DNA from: Planktosalinus sp963975935
GTDB lineage: Bacteria > Bacteroidota > Bacteroidia > Flavobacteriales > Flavobacteriaceae
Length of the DNA: 32,162 nt
Reading direction: 5' to 3'
Assembly: GCA_963975935.1 (NCBI GenBank)
Contig: CAXBIQ010000021.1
Location: forward strand, 1-32,162
The notes beneath the pieces are model-generated. The model saw only the letters and a program-made list of their open reading frames with translations, was not told where the DNA came from and made no database searches. The position numbers were made by a program, and so were the translations under genes. Positions 6,939 to 14,876 of this stretch are shown here, piece after piece (the stretch's first letter is position 1; each line of letters opens with the position of its first letter).

Positions 6939-7038
6939 ATTCGTTAAAGCAAAAACCTTCTGGACATGGGGGTCATTGCGAGCATCCGCCGAAGGCGGCT
7001 GCGACGCAATCCCATCGGGTAAGGACAAGCGTCATAAA
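6939..7038. repeat. About 100-bp GTTAAAGCA/GTCATTGCGAGC element, copy 1
   Basis: It begins ATTCGTTAAAGCAAAAACC, contains GTCATTGCGAGC and a hairpin (CCGCCGAAGGCGG), then GCAATCCCATC and ends GGTAAGGACAAGCGTCATAA. It matches 7555-7656 at both ends, while the internal hairpin differs. Confidence 0.85.
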
Positions 7039-7050
7039 CCCTCCTTTTGC

Positions 7051-7074
7051 CGCGCTTCGCTCGCAATGACGGTG
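7051..7074. repeat. GCTTCGCTCGCAATGAC half-element beside the GIY-YIG stop
   Basis: Inverted half of the GTCATTGCGAGC element, ending four bases before the GIY-YIG stop codon. The facing half is at 7386-7393, in which the GIY-YIG start codon lies. Confidence 0.75.
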
Positions 7075-7077
7075 CTT

Positions 7078-7389
7078 CTATTCCAATTCATCATACAAAT
7101 CCCTCCACTCCGGATTCATTCCCTCTATCAGGGCTATTTTCTTCGCCCGGCTCCCGGCCTTCAGCTGTTTCTCAAAGGCAATCGCCTCCAGCATCGTGGG
7201 GAAATAGCGGTAGAACACCAGCTTGTCACAATTGTATCGCGCAGAAAACGAATTTTTATACCGCTTGGTCTTGTGTTTCTCCATACGGATTTTTATTCCG
7301 GAAGTGACACCGGTGTATAGCACTTTCTTATGGGTGTTGGTGGTTATGTATGTACAGGGTTGTTTCAATTTTGTTTTTTTAATCGTCAT
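7078..7389 (-). CDS. GIY-YIG nuclease family protein
   Basis: A 103-residue single-domain GIY-YIG protein. The signature reads TYI (13-15) and YTG (25-27), followed by R35 in IKIRMEKHK and the C-terminal EAIAFEKQLK...ALIEGMNPEWRDLY of the YhbQ/URI-like branch. Proteins of this kind are probable structure- or site-specific endonucleases, but the small stand-alone ones have no proven role. The start at 7389 is chosen because the longer reading only translates a repeat. Its start codon lies inside CGTCATTGCG and its stop is four bases from CGCAATGACG, so the gene is bracketed by inverted repeat halves and, further out, by direct copies of a 100-bp element. It is an insertion in the glycan run, not a glycan gene. 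Confidence 0.85.
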   Translation of the reverse strand: MTIKKTKLKQPCTYITTNTHKKVLYTGVTSGIKIRMEKHKTKRYKNSFSARYNCDKLVFYRYFPTMLEAIAFEKQLKAGSRAKKIALIEGMNPEWRDLYDELE

Positions 7390-7524
7390 TGCGATCCGCC
7401 AGAGGCGGAGAAGCAAACGGGCGTTTCATAGGTCAAAAATAATAAAAAGTCATTGCGAGCGTAGCGAAGCAAATGAAATTAGGGAAAACATCTATGAGGT
7501 TGCCGCGCTTCGCTCGCAACGACC
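7386..7524. repeat. GTCATTGCGAGC palindromic elements upstream of the GIY-YIG gene
   Basis: GTCATTGCGATCCGCC with the inverted GGCGG (about 7386-7411) is followed by GTCATTGCGAGCG (from 7451) whose inverted partner CGCTTCGCTCGCAACGAC ends at 7523. Both are hairpin-forming and noncoding. Confidence 0.8.
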
Positions 7525-7554
7525 CCAATGTTAAGACCAATTGTTATTAAACTG

Positions 7555-7656
7555 ATTCGTTAAAGCAAAAACTTTCTGAACAAAGAGTCATTGCGAGCTT
7601 TTTTGCCGAAGGCAAAAAGCGCGGCAATCTCAACAGGTAAGGACAATCGTCATTAA
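7555..7656. repeat. About 100-bp GTTAAAGCA/GTCATTGCGAGC element, copy 2
   Basis: Direct copy of 6939-7038 with a different internal hairpin (TTTTTTGCCGAAGGCAAAAA). Its far end overlaps the stop codon (7653-7655) of the glycosyltransferase gene. Confidence 0.85.
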
Positions 7657-8864
7657 GATTCCCCATCCAACCCCCGATACTCCTCCAACAAAGCCTCCCA
7701 CACCACACGCTGCTCATACCGCTCACAAATCATCGGGCGGGAGTTTTGTTGTAAATGGTTATAGAGGTGGGTGTCTTTTAAAAGCTGCTGCATGGTTTCA
7801 TACAGGGCCTCTGTGTTTTTGACGGGGATAATCAGGCCGTTCTTCCCTTCTTCGATGATTTCATTACAGCCATTAATATCGGTGACAATGGCTGGCAGAC
7901 CCATGGCACCGGCTTGCATCACCACATTGGGAAAGCCCTCGCGGTAACTGGGGAATGCCAGGGCATGGCTGATGGCCAGGTAAGGACGTACGTCTTTTTG
8001 AAAACCTACGGTGAGGATGTGGGGGTTGTTTTCGATTTCGTGCAGGGTTTCGCGTTTGAGAGGGTCGAGTTCAGATTCCAGGGGTCCCACTAAAAGTAGT
8101 TTGGGAGTCCCGTCACTCCGAACCCCAACTGTGTTGGGGTGAAGGAGTCCCCTAAATGCAGTAACCAATTCATTAATCCCCTTATCCCCCACGAGACGCC
8201 CTACAAATACAAAGACAAAGGCGTCTTTGGATATGCCAAGTTGTTTACGCAGTGTTGCTTTTTGTGCTTCAGGTGTTTGCTCCGGGCTAAAGTGAGCGGT
8301 ATCAATACCGTTGGAACTGCCGTTACGAATCACCTTTAGCTTCCCCCCAACTGCGTTGGGGGTCGCTATGACATTTTTATTTTTAATATAACCTTGCTGT
8401 ATAATAATATCATACAGCCCTGTGGAATTGGGATAGACCTTTGTGGCGCAGGTATATGTGAACTTTTCAACGGTATCGAGGAGTGTGCGTTTGGCGCCGG
8501 TGGCTTCCAGTAAGGGCAAGCCGGCTACGGTATGCAGACGGTGCGGTACCCCGGCGAGTTTGGCAGCCAGCATGCCCACGGTTCCGGCTTTCGGGGTATG
8601 GGTATGCACGATATGTGGTTTTTCTTTTTTAAAGAGCTTGTAGAGCTGCCATACGGCTTTCAGGTCTTGTAAGGGCGTTATAGACCGTGTCATAGGAATT
8701 AAACGGGTAGGAACCCCTTCACGCCTTCCCACTTCTTCCAACTCCTCCTCCGGCCCGGCAGAGACTGCCAGTACATCATAATGCTCCTTCATAAACCGCA
8801 ACTGCCCCTCCAGCAATTTGTTTAAGGAGATGGGGACGGTGGTGATGCGAATGAGTTTTTTCAT
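7653..8864 (-). CDS. Glycosyltransferase family 4 (PglA-like), with repeat-encoded insertions
   Basis: A 403-residue GT-B fold glycosyltransferase of GT4. The N-terminal domain has ITTVPISLNKLLEGQL and HIVHTHTPKAGTVGMLAAK; the C-terminal nucleotide-sugar domain has FVGRLVGDKGINELV, LLVGP, and PSYREGFPNVVMQAGAMGLP with E309. It probably adds the second sugar to the lipid-linked phosphosugar made by PglC. It is about 20 residues longer than close relatives as remembered. The extra residues lie at about 164-177 and 239-253, exactly where the DNA holds two copies of the palindrome core CCCCAACTGYGTTGGGG (8344-8362 and 8122-8140). The reading frame stays open through both. The insertions fall before the NGSSNGID loop and in a surface turn, so activity may persist. 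Confidence 0.92.
   Translation of the reverse strand: MKKLIRITTVPISLNKLLEGQLRFMKEHYDVLAVSAGPEEELEEVGRREGVPTRLIPMTRSITPLQDLKAVWQLYKLFKKEKPHIVHTHTPKAGTVGMLAAKLAGVPHRLHTVAGLPLLEATGAKRTLLDTVEKFTYTCATKVYPNSTGLYDIIIQQGYIKNKNVIATPNAVGGKLKVIRNGSSNGIDTAHFSPEQTPEAQKATLRKQLGISKDAFVFVFVGRLVGDKGINELVTAFRGLLHPNTVGVRSDGTPKLLLVGPLESELDPLKRETLHEIENNPHILTVGFQKDVRPYLAISHALAFPSYREGFPNVVMQAGAMGLPAIVTDINGCNEIIEEGKNGLIIPVKNTEALYETMQQLLKDTHLYNHLQQNSRPMICERYEQRVVWEALLEEYRGLDGES
8115..8148. repeat. Palindromic element inside a coding region, copy A
   Basis: Stem ACCCCAAC / GTTGGGGT (8122-8129, 8133-8140) with a 3-base loop, extended by ACTCC / GGAGT (8115-8119, 8144-8148). It is translated in frame as part of the GT4 protein. 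Confidence 0.85.
8344..8362. repeat. Palindromic element inside a coding region, copy B
   Basis: Stem CCCCCAAC / GTTGGGGG with loop TGC. The core is the same as copy A with one base changed in the loop. It is translated as part of the segment before NGSSNGID. Confidence 0.85.
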
Positions 8865-8876
8865 AATTACTATTAA

Positions 8877-9983
8877 TCAGGTTTCGTCATTGCGAACCCG
8901 CCTGGTCCCTGAGCCTGTCGAAGGGAGGCGGGTGAAGCAACCTAACAACCCCAATACCAAAAACGGCTGTATCATGACCTTAGTCCGTGCAAAGATACCC
9001 AAATTTGCATAGCGTTGCACATACAAAAGACCCGCAACCAGGGCAAAGACCAGAACGATTTTAAACAGGGTATCGGTTTGTATGCGTTTCCAATAGCGAA
9101 TAAATACATACAAAACAAAAAGGTGAAGCAGTATCAAAAAGAGATTCTCCACACTGAGCACCCACTGAAACACATTTTGTGCATCGACAAACAAAGGCCG
9201 AAAGTAAAACGAAAACAACTTCATGGGATAGCTGTACTCCAACATAGGCACATAGGAACCCGAATCCCGGAACGACAGTATGGAACCCTCGTTAAAACGC
9301 AGCAACCGCCCCCAGTGCATGCTCTTGATTTGGGAGAGCTGCAGGAACAGGAGATACCCGGCTGTTAAGACCACAAGCACACCACCCGTGATGGCAAATT
9401 TAACAACAGGTCTCCATTTTTTTACCCACAACAATACCACCGCTACGGCAAACAACAACATCATCCCCACATGGGGACGTAGCAAAAACAAAAAAACAAA
9501 CGCCACCCATAAGGAAAGCGAACGGTAACGTTCCTCAAAGATTTTCAACAAAATGGTGGCAATGGCCAGAAAACATAAAGCCTCTTTGGTGATGCCGGCG
9601 GTCCAGAAATGTATATTGGGCAAAAAGAAAAAGAAGGGTAATACATTGATGCCCATACACTGCACCTCTTCCCCTACCCATTTTTTACACAAGCGGAACA
9701 ATTGCAGTATCCCTAAAAAACCAATACAGCCATACAGCAAAAACCCAAACCAAAAGGGCAAGTTTAACAGCACCGCAAAGGGGTAATTTAAAAACAACAT
9801 AAGGTCAGTACCAATGCCTAAATGATCAAACCAGTTTGTAGATAATGCTGAAGCATTTTGAAACCAGTAACGGTTGGCATCACTACTGTTTGATAGGGTA
9901 TAAACATAAAATAAAGCAGTAAAGCCTAAATGATAAACAAAAAGGATAAAAACGAATAATTTTTTATTTAACCAAATTTGCAA
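8877..9983 (-). CDS. Wzy/EpsG-like polysaccharide polymerase (membrane protein 1)
   Basis: A 368-residue, very hydrophobic protein with roughly ten membrane segments, in a glycan locus that has a Wzx flippase; the best reading is a Wzy-type polymerase joining repeat units in the periplasm. Motifs shared with the gene at 13686 are NSSDANRYW, LYGCIGFLGIL, LPNIHFWTAGITKEAL, LRPHVGMMLL, FRPLFVDAQN and NLGIFARTKVM, so the two are paralogues. The only possible start is TTG at 9983, because a stop lies 16 codons further up and no ATG is in between. The last 20 residues (from about FTRLPSTGSG) are translated from a palindromic repeat at 8886-8940 that replaces the original C-terminus. Confidence 0.8.
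   Translation of the reverse strand: MQIWLNKKLFVFILFVYHLGFTALFYVYTLSNSSDANRYWFQNASALSTNWFDHLGIGTDLMLFLNYPFAVLLNLPFWFGFLLYGCIGFLGILQLFRLCKKWVGEEVQCMGINVLPFFFFLPNIHFWTAGITKEALCFLAIATILLKIFEERYRSLSLWVAFVFLFLLRPHVGMMLLFAVAVVLLWVKKWRPVVKFAITGGVLVVLTAGYLLFLQLSQIKSMHWGRLLRFNEGSILSFRDSGSYVPMLEYSYPMKLFSFYFRPLFVDAQNVFQWVLSVENLFLILLHLFVLYVFIRYWKRIQTDTLFKIVLVFALVAGLLYVQRYANLGIFARTKVMIQPFLVLGLLGCFTRLPSTGSGTRRVRNDET
8886..8940. repeat. GTCATTGCGAA palindromic element forming the 3' end of the polymerase gene
   Basis: GTCATTGCGAA is followed by the stem CCCGCCT / AGGCGGG (8897-8903, 8926-8932), whose loop contains CCCTGAGCCTGTCGAAGGG, and then GAAGCAA. It belongs to the same family as the elements at 6939-7656. 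Confidence 0.85.
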
Positions 9984-10025
9984 GTATTTGTCTTTATTTA
10001 TATGACCAAGGTTAATTTCATATTG

Positions 10026-10790
10026 CTATTTTACATTCTTAAAAAAATATTGGTATAAATAGCCGGTAAATGTTGGATGGTAATAAAGATTGCTTACAGC
10101 ATTCTCTTTTTTATAGGGTTCCAATTGGTTCTCTTTGATATTTTGCAATGCTTCCTTCATCATGTTTATGGCTGTGCCATACTGATGGTAAGGATAGGTT
10201 ATAAAATTATCCTTTTTACCAGGAAATATTACAGCTTGCTTAAGGATTGAACCGGTATCGATACCGGGATCCACTAGATGAATGGTTACTCCGCAGTTTT
10301 CTTTATCTTTATTCACCAATGCCCAGTAGCCTCCATGAACACCACGATATTGAGGGGTAATCCCCACATGGCTGTTTATAAAGACCGCATCAACACATTG
10401 TAGGATTTTTTTGCTTATAATACGTGTACCATTAACAAGTACTACATCCGGCTGCAAGGTTTGCAGTGCTTCCATACACGATATGTCATTCACAGAAGGA
10501 AGGTGTTTAATCTTAGCCGCGGGTATATCTGCTGAGGAAAGCCTGTAAAGTTTTTTTAATGCAGTTATTCTTTTTTTGGATACTACCCTTAGTACTTTTG
10601 AGATTATGAGTTGAAACAATAATTGATTCATCACTTTAAAAAAACCAAGCCTTTTGATTCTTCTCTTCACCAGTTGTTTTGCAGGAACACCATCTTCTAT
10701 CAAAACCTTCTCAATGGGGAAATAGGGTTGTAGCCCATTGTACATAAATGTGGTGCTTTCTCCTTTTCCTGCTAATAAAACGATTTTCAT
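10026..10790 (-). CDS. Formyltransferase-domain protein (probable sugar N-formyltransferase)
   Basis: A 254-residue protein with the formyl-transferase fold. The catalytic triad of the family is visible as N139, H141 and D178: FINSHVGITPQYRGVHGGYWAL followed by HLVDPGIDTGSIL. The N-terminal KIVLLAGKG is the start of the Rossmann-like part. Family members use N10-formyl-tetrahydrofolate to formylate methionyl-tRNA or amino sugars. The lack of a C-terminal Fmt-type domain and the glycan context favour a sugar substrate. Its ATG overlaps the stop of the deacetylase gene (ATGA), so the two are coupled and probably act on the same sugar. Confidence 0.88.
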   Translation of the reverse strand: MKIVLLAGKGESTTFMYNGLQPYFPIEKVLIEDGVPAKQLVKRRIKRLGFFKVMNQLLFQLIISKVLRVVSKKRITALKKLYRLSSADIPAAKIKHLPSVNDISCMEALQTLQPDVVLVNGTRIISKKILQCVDAVFINSHVGITPQYRGVHGGYWALVNKDKENCGVTIHLVDPGIDTGSILKQAVIFPGKKDNFITYPYHQYGTAINMMKEALQNIKENQLEPYKKENAVSNLYYHPTFTGYLYQYFFKNVK

Positions 10791-11776
10791 TTTTGTGCTG
10801 TTAACTGTTCAGACAATCCTTGCATTGTAATAGACCCAAAACCATATTTTTTATTCAAATAAGTATAATGTTCCAGAATTGAATCTAACATATTTACATT
10901 CTGTTCTGTATTCCTTCCAAAATTGTGGGGATGCCACCAGAGATGATATACCAAATTATTTTTTGCTGCGTGGGTCATCGCCTTTTTGATTCGGTTTAAC
11001 TTTAAGCCTTCTAAAAAGGATAATTTTTTATTGTACGGTCTTAAAAACCTGCTGGAAGGAATATTATACGGAAAACTTTTTTTTATATGGTCATAGGAAT
11101 AACAATGATAACCCGTGATATTAATATAAGCATCCAGTAAACGTAAAGCCCTTCGAAAAGGGGTTTGATCTTCTCCACTTCCTGATTGATAAATAAAATG
11201 CTCTTCATTTCCGCGGTATGATGTAATACCAAAATCTTTGCAAACCTTAAGATAGTCTCGATTATACTGATTCCTGGGGAAAACAATGCTTTTTATCGTT
11301 ACATCCATTTGCTTGGCAACGGTTGTAGCAGCTTTCAAGTCTGTTTTAAACTGTTCCAATGTTTGTCCGGGCTCTAAGCAATAATAGTGGCAATAGGTAT
11401 GCGTAGCAAGCTCGTGCAGTGTATCTTCTTTAATTTTTCTTGTCAATTCATAACCAAAGTAATACGGGTCCTCAAGCTCATTATTTCCCAAATAGTTTTC
11501 TATCCCGGGATAAGGAGATAAATTGGTTTCTGTATAAGTAGGCTTTAAAACCGGCATCGTCTGAAGCAAATCTTGTTTTGTTTCGTGAAACAAAAACCCA
11601 ACAGTAGCATACGTAGCGCTTACTTGATGCTTTTTAAAAAGTTCCAATGTCAATGATGTTGATTCTTTCACGCCTTTAATGGCGTCTCCATAATTTTCTA
11701 TAGTGCGAACGTCTCGAACGCCCCACATCAGTTCATAGTCAATGGAAATTACAAAACAACCATTCTTTAAAATCAT
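10787..11776 (-). CDS. Polysaccharide deacetylase family (NodB-like) protein
   Basis: A 329-residue protein of the CE4/NodB homology type. The conserved first motif reads SIDYEL (D13, then E15 where most CE4 enzymes have a second D), the metal-binding histidines are H126 and H130 in ELATHTYCHYY, then VFPRNQYN (about 165-172) and a C-terminal LWWHPHNFG. Enzymes of this fold remove N-acetyl groups from amino sugars or act on other C-N bonds. No signal peptide is seen, so it should act in the cytoplasm on a nucleotide sugar or lipid-linked sugar. Four-base overlap with the formyltransferase gene supports a deacetylate-then-formylate pair (inference). It lies 13 bp after the asnB-like gene. Confidence 0.85.
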   Translation of the reverse strand: MILKNGCFVISIDYELMWGVRDVRTIENYGDAIKGVKESTSLTLELFKKHQVSATYATVGFLFHETKQDLLQTMPVLKPTYTETNLSPYPGIENYLGNNELEDPYYFGYELTRKIKEDTLHELATHTYCHYYCLEPGQTLEQFKTDLKAATTVAKQMDVTIKSIVFPRNQYNRDYLKVCKDFGITSYRGNEEHFIYQSGSGEDQTPFRRALRLLDAYINITGYHCYSYDHIKKSFPYNIPSSRFLRPYNKKLSFLEGLKLNRIKKAMTHAAKNNLVYHLWWHPHNFGRNTEQNVNMLDSILEHYTYLNKKYGFGSITMQGLSEQLTAQK

Positions 11777-11789
11777 AACTTATAACATT

Positions 11790-13682
11790 CTATGCTTCAT
11801 ATATTTGTATAAACCATTTTTGAAAACAATAAAAAGACCAGACTTTAAATGTATTATCTCTTTTACCCGAAAGATGATCTTTCACTAATGGAATGACTGT
11901 ATTTAAATTAAATATATGCTGCTTTTGTAAAAAATTTGTATCAATATAACTCTCCAATTCATTTTTAAGGTCTGTTCTAAGCCAATCACCCACAGGAACA
12001 CCAAAACCTTTCTTCGATTTGTCTAAGAATTTCTTTGAAAATTCCTCTCTAAATGCTTCTTTTAATATATGCTTCTTGTCCCATTGATGTATCAAATAGT
12101 TTTCCGGTAGTTGTCCTGTAAAGTTCCAAATTTCTTTATTTAAAAATGGAGCACGGCATTCTAAAGAGGTTAACATACTTGTTCTATCCACTTTAACCAG
12201 CATATCCCCTTCCAAGCTTATAAGTTTATCAATATTTCTAAAATCTGTTATTGTTGTATTGTTAGTTCCAATATTGTCTTTAAAATATGAAAATCCATTT
12301 GAATCTTTGCAGTTTTCTATTAATAAATGCTGAAGTTCATTTTCTTGAAAACCTAAAGAAATAATATTATAATAAAAATCTCCTTCATAATTAACGGCAT
12401 TGATAAGTCTCTTTAATTTAAAGCGAAGCCCCCGGTCATCATCTTTTGTAGTAAGTAATTTTTGAAAACTACTACTAACAATATTATGTGCTTTCTTAGG
12501 CATTAACTGAGTGTATTTTTGATTTAATTTACCAATATAGTATTTATTATACCCTCCAAATACCTCATCACCACCATCTCCTGTTAAAGCTACTTTAACA
12601 TGTTGTTTTGTTTTAAGTGCTACCACATAGCTTGCTAGAGCAGAAGAATCAGCAAAGGGTTCATCAAAATTTAAAATAATCTCACTTAGGTTTTGCGATA
12701 AATCCTTTTCCCCAACTATAAATTCGTGATGATTACTGCCAATAAGTTTAGCAACCTCCCGCGATTTATCAGTTTCATCAAAGGATTTCTTTTCAAAACC
12801 AATGGAAAAGGTATCGATGGGAGATGATTTTTGTTGTGATAAACATAATGAAACGATAGAGGAATCAACCCCACCTGATAAAAAAGTACCTAACGGTACA
12901 TCAGAGATAGACCTGGATAGTACACTGTTATAAACCAGTTCCTTTGTTTTAATTACCGCCTGTTTTTTAGTTGTCAATTCATGTTTTTCAAAAGATTGTT
13001 TGATTTCATGAATAGAAAAATTAAAAGAATTACAATCAAATGCTATATAATGGTTTGCTTCTAATTTGTGAATGTTCTGATAAATAGTAAAAGGGGCCGG
13101 AATATAAGTAAGTTGGAAAAATAAGTTCAGTCCTTCTTTTGAAATTTCTGGCTTACTGTCTAAAACACTGATTATGGACTTCAACTCAGAGGCGTAATAA
13201 AAACCAGTTGTATCATTATAATAATACAATGGTTTTTCCCCGAAAAAATCCCTTGCAATAAAAACTTTACCCTGCCTTTTGTCAAATATGCTAAAAGCAA
13301 ACATACCATCAAGCTTGGAAAATGAGTCTATTCCATGTTTTTCATATAGTTTTAAAATTACTTCTGTGTCAGAATTTGTTTCAAATTCACAACCCTCTTT
13401 TATAAGTTGCTCCTTAAGGGAGATATAGTTATAAATTTCTCCATTAAATACAATAACAATTTGTTTATCTTTTGAAAAAATGGGTTGTTTCCCGGTACTT
13501 AAATCAATTATGGAAAGCCGTTGCATGGCCATACCCATAGAAAAAGAATCTGATGCATCAGAAAAAAACCCATCCTCATCTGGTCCCCGATGCAAAATAC
13601 ACTTGTTCATGGTTGAAAGCTTGTCAAGTAAACTGTTGTTTTCTATAAAGGCTTTCTTTAAATACCCGTTTATTCCACACAT
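11790..13682 (-). CDS. asnB: Asparagine synthase-type glutamine amidotransferase
   Basis: A 630-residue two-domain enzyme. The N-terminal class II glutaminase domain has nucleophile C2 (MCGINGY), LHRGPDEDG (30-38), RLSIIDL and FNGEIYNY. The C-terminal synthetase domain has the ATP-binding SGGVDSS at 269-275 and GDGGDEVFGGY. In polysaccharide loci such proteins amidate the carboxyl of uronic acids instead of aspartate (WbpS-type in Pseudomonas O-antigen clusters, WbtH in Francisella). Because uronic-acid genes are in the same run, that role is favoured here over housekeeping asparagine synthesis; the choice is inference. It is tightly packed between the polymerase (3 bp upstream) and the deacetylase. 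Confidence 0.93.
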   Translation of the reverse strand: MCGINGYLKKAFIENNSLLDKLSTMNKCILHRGPDEDGFFSDASDSFSMGMAMQRLSIIDLSTGKQPIFSKDKQIVIVFNGEIYNYISLKEQLIKEGCEFETNSDTEVILKLYEKHGIDSFSKLDGMFAFSIFDKRQGKVFIARDFFGEKPLYYYNDTTGFYYASELKSIISVLDSKPEISKEGLNLFFQLTYIPAPFTIYQNIHKLEANHYIAFDCNSFNFSIHEIKQSFEKHELTTKKQAVIKTKELVYNSVLSRSISDVPLGTFLSGGVDSSIVSLCLSQQKSSPIDTFSIGFEKKSFDETDKSREVAKLIGSNHHEFIVGEKDLSQNLSEIILNFDEPFADSSALASYVVALKTKQHVKVALTGDGGDEVFGGYNKYYIGKLNQKYTQLMPKKAHNIVSSSFQKLLTTKDDDRGLRFKLKRLINAVNYEGDFYYNIISLGFQENELQHLLIENCKDSNGFSYFKDNIGTNNTTITDFRNIDKLISLEGDMLVKVDRTSMLTSLECRAPFLNKEIWNFTGQLPENYLIHQWDKKHILKEAFREEFSKKFLDKSKKGFGVPVGDWLRTDLKNELESYIDTNFLQKQHIFNLNTVIPLVKDHLSGKRDNTFKVWSFYCFQKWFIQIYEA

Positions 13683-13685
13683 TAT

Positions 13686-14855
13686 TTATCTGTTATAATT
13701 ATTTATTTTTAATTGATAGTTATATGAAAAGGCCCAAAGGATATACATTATAAACCCCGGCATAAACATGTTTTTCATTCTTATAATAATACCCAGGTTG
13801 CTTAAGGAAAGTGAAAAAATAATGGATCCTAAAATCAAAAATATCAACAAGCCTTTAAAAAGTACTGGCGCATTCATAAATGTTTTCAAGGGTTTTAACA
13901 TTAATAATTTTATGGAAATCAAAAGAAGGATAAAGTTTTCAAAAGAGCTTACAATTGAAAAGTAGTTCACTATATCAAAAAATAAAGGTCTGAACAGAAA
14001 AGTTAGAATTTTTATTGGAAAGGGTAAATTTGAAATACTTACACTAGATCCAACATCATCACCTGAAAGATTTCCCGCTTGTGTTTCTGAATAACTAACA
14101 ACATTTTCGACACTTACTTCTTCTAAGTTAACATATTGAACAACTGATGGAAGAATAATTAATGAGCCCCCAAACAAAAGCAACGACAAAAAAACCTTTT
14201 TATAAGCTTTAATTTTTTTCTGAAATAGATATGCAAATGCAAAAGCTACCAATAACAATAAAAGCACATGGGGCCTTACCATAAAGGCGATAAGAATACT
14301 GACTAATAATAAAGGAAGTCTTTTTGACATTTTTTGCAATGAAAAACAAAACAAACCAATAGAAAAAAACATCAATGTATCTTTACCTACAGCTGCAGAC
14401 CAAAAATGAAGATTGGGCAGGAAAAAAAGTGCAGGAAATAAATAAACCCCAAGGAACTTAGTGTTATAAGGTATATATTTAATCGTTAAGACATAAAAAT
14501 AATATAGTCCTAAAAATCCTATTAACCCATAAAAAAGCATGCCAACAAAGAGAGACAGATCCATTAAATTAGCAGGGATATAGTTCAAAACATACATAAA
14601 TGATGTCCCCGGTCCTTCTTGTAAATACAAAAATATGTCGTTTTGAGTACTATTTTTTGCAACCCTCCAATACCCTGTTGCATCTGCTGAGTTATTTTGT
14701 AAATAAAAATAGTAAAGAATAGAAAATATCAAATGAAAGACCCAAAGCTTTTTTAAACATTTTTTGTCATAAATAGAAATTTCATTTCTATTTAAATTAA
14801 TAAAAAAAAACCCTGTGAGTACTATGAGTATCGAAAAAATTATATCTAGTAACAA
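13686..14855 (-). CDS. Wzy/EpsG-like polysaccharide polymerase (membrane protein 2)
   Basis: A 389-residue membrane protein with about ten hydrophobic segments. It shares a full set of motifs with the gene at 8877: NSADATGYW, FYGLIGFLGLYYF, LPNLHFWSAAVGKDTL, VRPHVLLLLL, FRPLFFDIVN, FENFILLL and NLGIIIRMKNMF. One of the two is expected to polymerise the repeat unit; why the locus has two is unclear. It is much more AT-rich than its paralogue, which suggests separate acquisition and not a recent duplication. It lies 3 bp from asnB. Confidence 0.8.
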   Translation of the reverse strand: MLLDIIFSILIVLTGFFFINLNRNEISIYDKKCLKKLWVFHLIFSILYYFYLQNNSADATGYWRVAKNSTQNDIFLYLQEGPGTSFMYVLNYIPANLMDLSLFVGMLFYGLIGFLGLYYFYVLTIKYIPYNTKFLGVYLFPALFFLPNLHFWSAAVGKDTLMFFSIGLFCFSLQKMSKRLPLLLVSILIAFMVRPHVLLLLLVAFAFAYLFQKKIKAYKKVFLSLLLFGGSLIILPSVVQYVNLEEVSVENVVSYSETQAGNLSGDDVGSSVSISNLPFPIKILTFLFRPLFFDIVNYFSIVSSFENFILLLISIKLLMLKPLKTFMNAPVLFKGLLIFLILGSIIFSLSLSNLGIIIRMKNMFMPGFIMYILWAFSYNYQLKINNYNR

Positions 14856-14876
14856 AAAGTAATAGGTGTTAAAATG

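Noticed and set aside
6854..7320. Plus-strand frames between pglC and the GIY-YIG gene
   Set aside because: They translate GTCATTGCGAGC elements and the antisense of the GIY-YIG gene.
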